In this document: piece by piece, positions 13,343-13,545 of the stretch
Position numbering within the stretch: the first letter of the stretch is position 1
How the letters are laid out: the number at the start of each line of letters is the position of its first letter
Assembly (NCBI GenBank): GCA_019314005.1
Contig: JAFDAE010000025.1
Coordinates: forward strand, 1-13,545
Direction of reading: 5' to 3'
Origin: Deltaproteobacteria bacterium
Lineage (GTDB): Bacteria; Desulfobacterota; Desulfobacteria; C00003060; C00003106
DNA: 13,545 nt
Notes under the pieces: model-generated
What the model saw: only the letters and a program-made list of their open reading frames with translations
Database searches by the model: none
Told to the model about the DNA's origin: nothing
Translations under genes and position numbers: made by a program

Positions 13343-13545
13343 TGCAAGACTCCTTTTCATACAACATTTTCGAATTTTCAGACGGCCGTTTCAATGAGAC
13401 CTCAATCGCTGCTATTCAGGAAATCCCTCTTACCATTTATCTGAACGAGCAGGAAGTAGTTACATTGCTGTGCACGGGAAAGGACCCGATGGCCCTTGCT
13501 GTAGGATTTCTCAAAGCGGACGGGTTATTAAACGATCGCAAAGAG
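13342..13545 (+). CDS. fdhD: formate dehydrogenase accessory sulfurtransferase, N-terminal part
   Basis: FdhD transfers sulfur from IscS to the molybdenum or tungsten bis-MGD cofactor of formate dehydrogenases. The 68 visible codons contain QEIPLTIYLNEQEVVTLLCTGKDPMALAVGFLKADGLL, split here only by description, which matches the FdhD start (E-PLTIY, then L-CT and A-GFL). The remainder, including the catalytic cysteine region, lies beyond the window. The ATG overlaps the moaC stop (TAATG), and GAGGAAAAG upstream serves as ribosome-binding site. The overlap indicates co-translation with moaC and implies a formate dehydrogenase elsewhere in the genome. Confidence 0.9.
   Translation, partial: MQDSFSYNIFEFSDGRFNETSIAAIQEIPLTIYLNEQEVVTLLCTGKDPMALAVGFLKADGLLNDRKE

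Overview
The window looks like chromosomal DNA of an anaerobic Deltaproteobacterium (Desulfobacterota), probably close to the sulfate-reducing Desulfobacterales. This is inferred from gene content and style, not from any database search: a short threonyl-tRNA synthetase without the TGS domain, secreted LPP20 and FlgT-like proteins, a eukaryotic-type UDP-glucose pyrophosphorylase, molybdopterin and formate dehydrogenase maturation genes, moderate GC, and self-complementary filler repeats in the gaps. No phage, transposase, CRISPR or resistance gene is visible.

Positions 1-3095 (minus strand) hold the translation operon. A consensus sigma-70 promoter (3067-3095) is followed by a leader hairpin, tRNA-Val(GAC), thrS, infC, rpmI and rplT, the last cut by the window edge. 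infC is read from a non-canonical AUA start that overlaps the thrS stop codon, behind a perfect Shine-Dalgarno sequence. This fits the IF3 autoregulation by a rare start codon known from E. coli. thrS itself has no Shine-Dalgarno sequence and is preceded by a small overlapping upstream ORF built on a filler repeat.

Positions 3149-10540 (minus strand) hold a run of eight co-directional genes. Transcription order is a PilZ protein, a Tat-type TPR-amidase, a TPR protein, an LPP20-domain protein, a TPR/SLH lipoprotein, a three-domain FlgT-like protein, a FecR-domain protein, and a PgsA-type CDP-alcohol phosphatidyltransferase. Six consecutive products carry export signals. The locus looks like an envelope or peptidoglycan module under a c-di-GMP receptor, with relatives of the flagellar outer-membrane proteins FlgP and FlgT but no flagellar gene in view. 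This is the most likely place for an undescribed system.

Positions 10541-10748 are a divergent promoter region. From 10749 to 13545 (plus strand) come a UDP-glucose pyrophosphorylase overlapping a short MoaE-like gene, a 295-bp repeat-filled gap, moaC, and the start of fdhD (cut by the window edge). MoaC and MoaE act in molybdopterin synthesis and FdhD activates formate dehydrogenase, so this end serves molybdenum or tungsten enzymes.

Several gaps are filled by distinct families of degenerate, self-complementary repeats (CGAAATTCGAA, TCAATCTTCAATCG, AGAGCTAAGAGC and GGTTCACGGTTCAA types). Some reach into coding ends. The one between the PilZ and amidase genes is a 117-bp palindromic unit with perfect 15-bp terminal inverted repeats.
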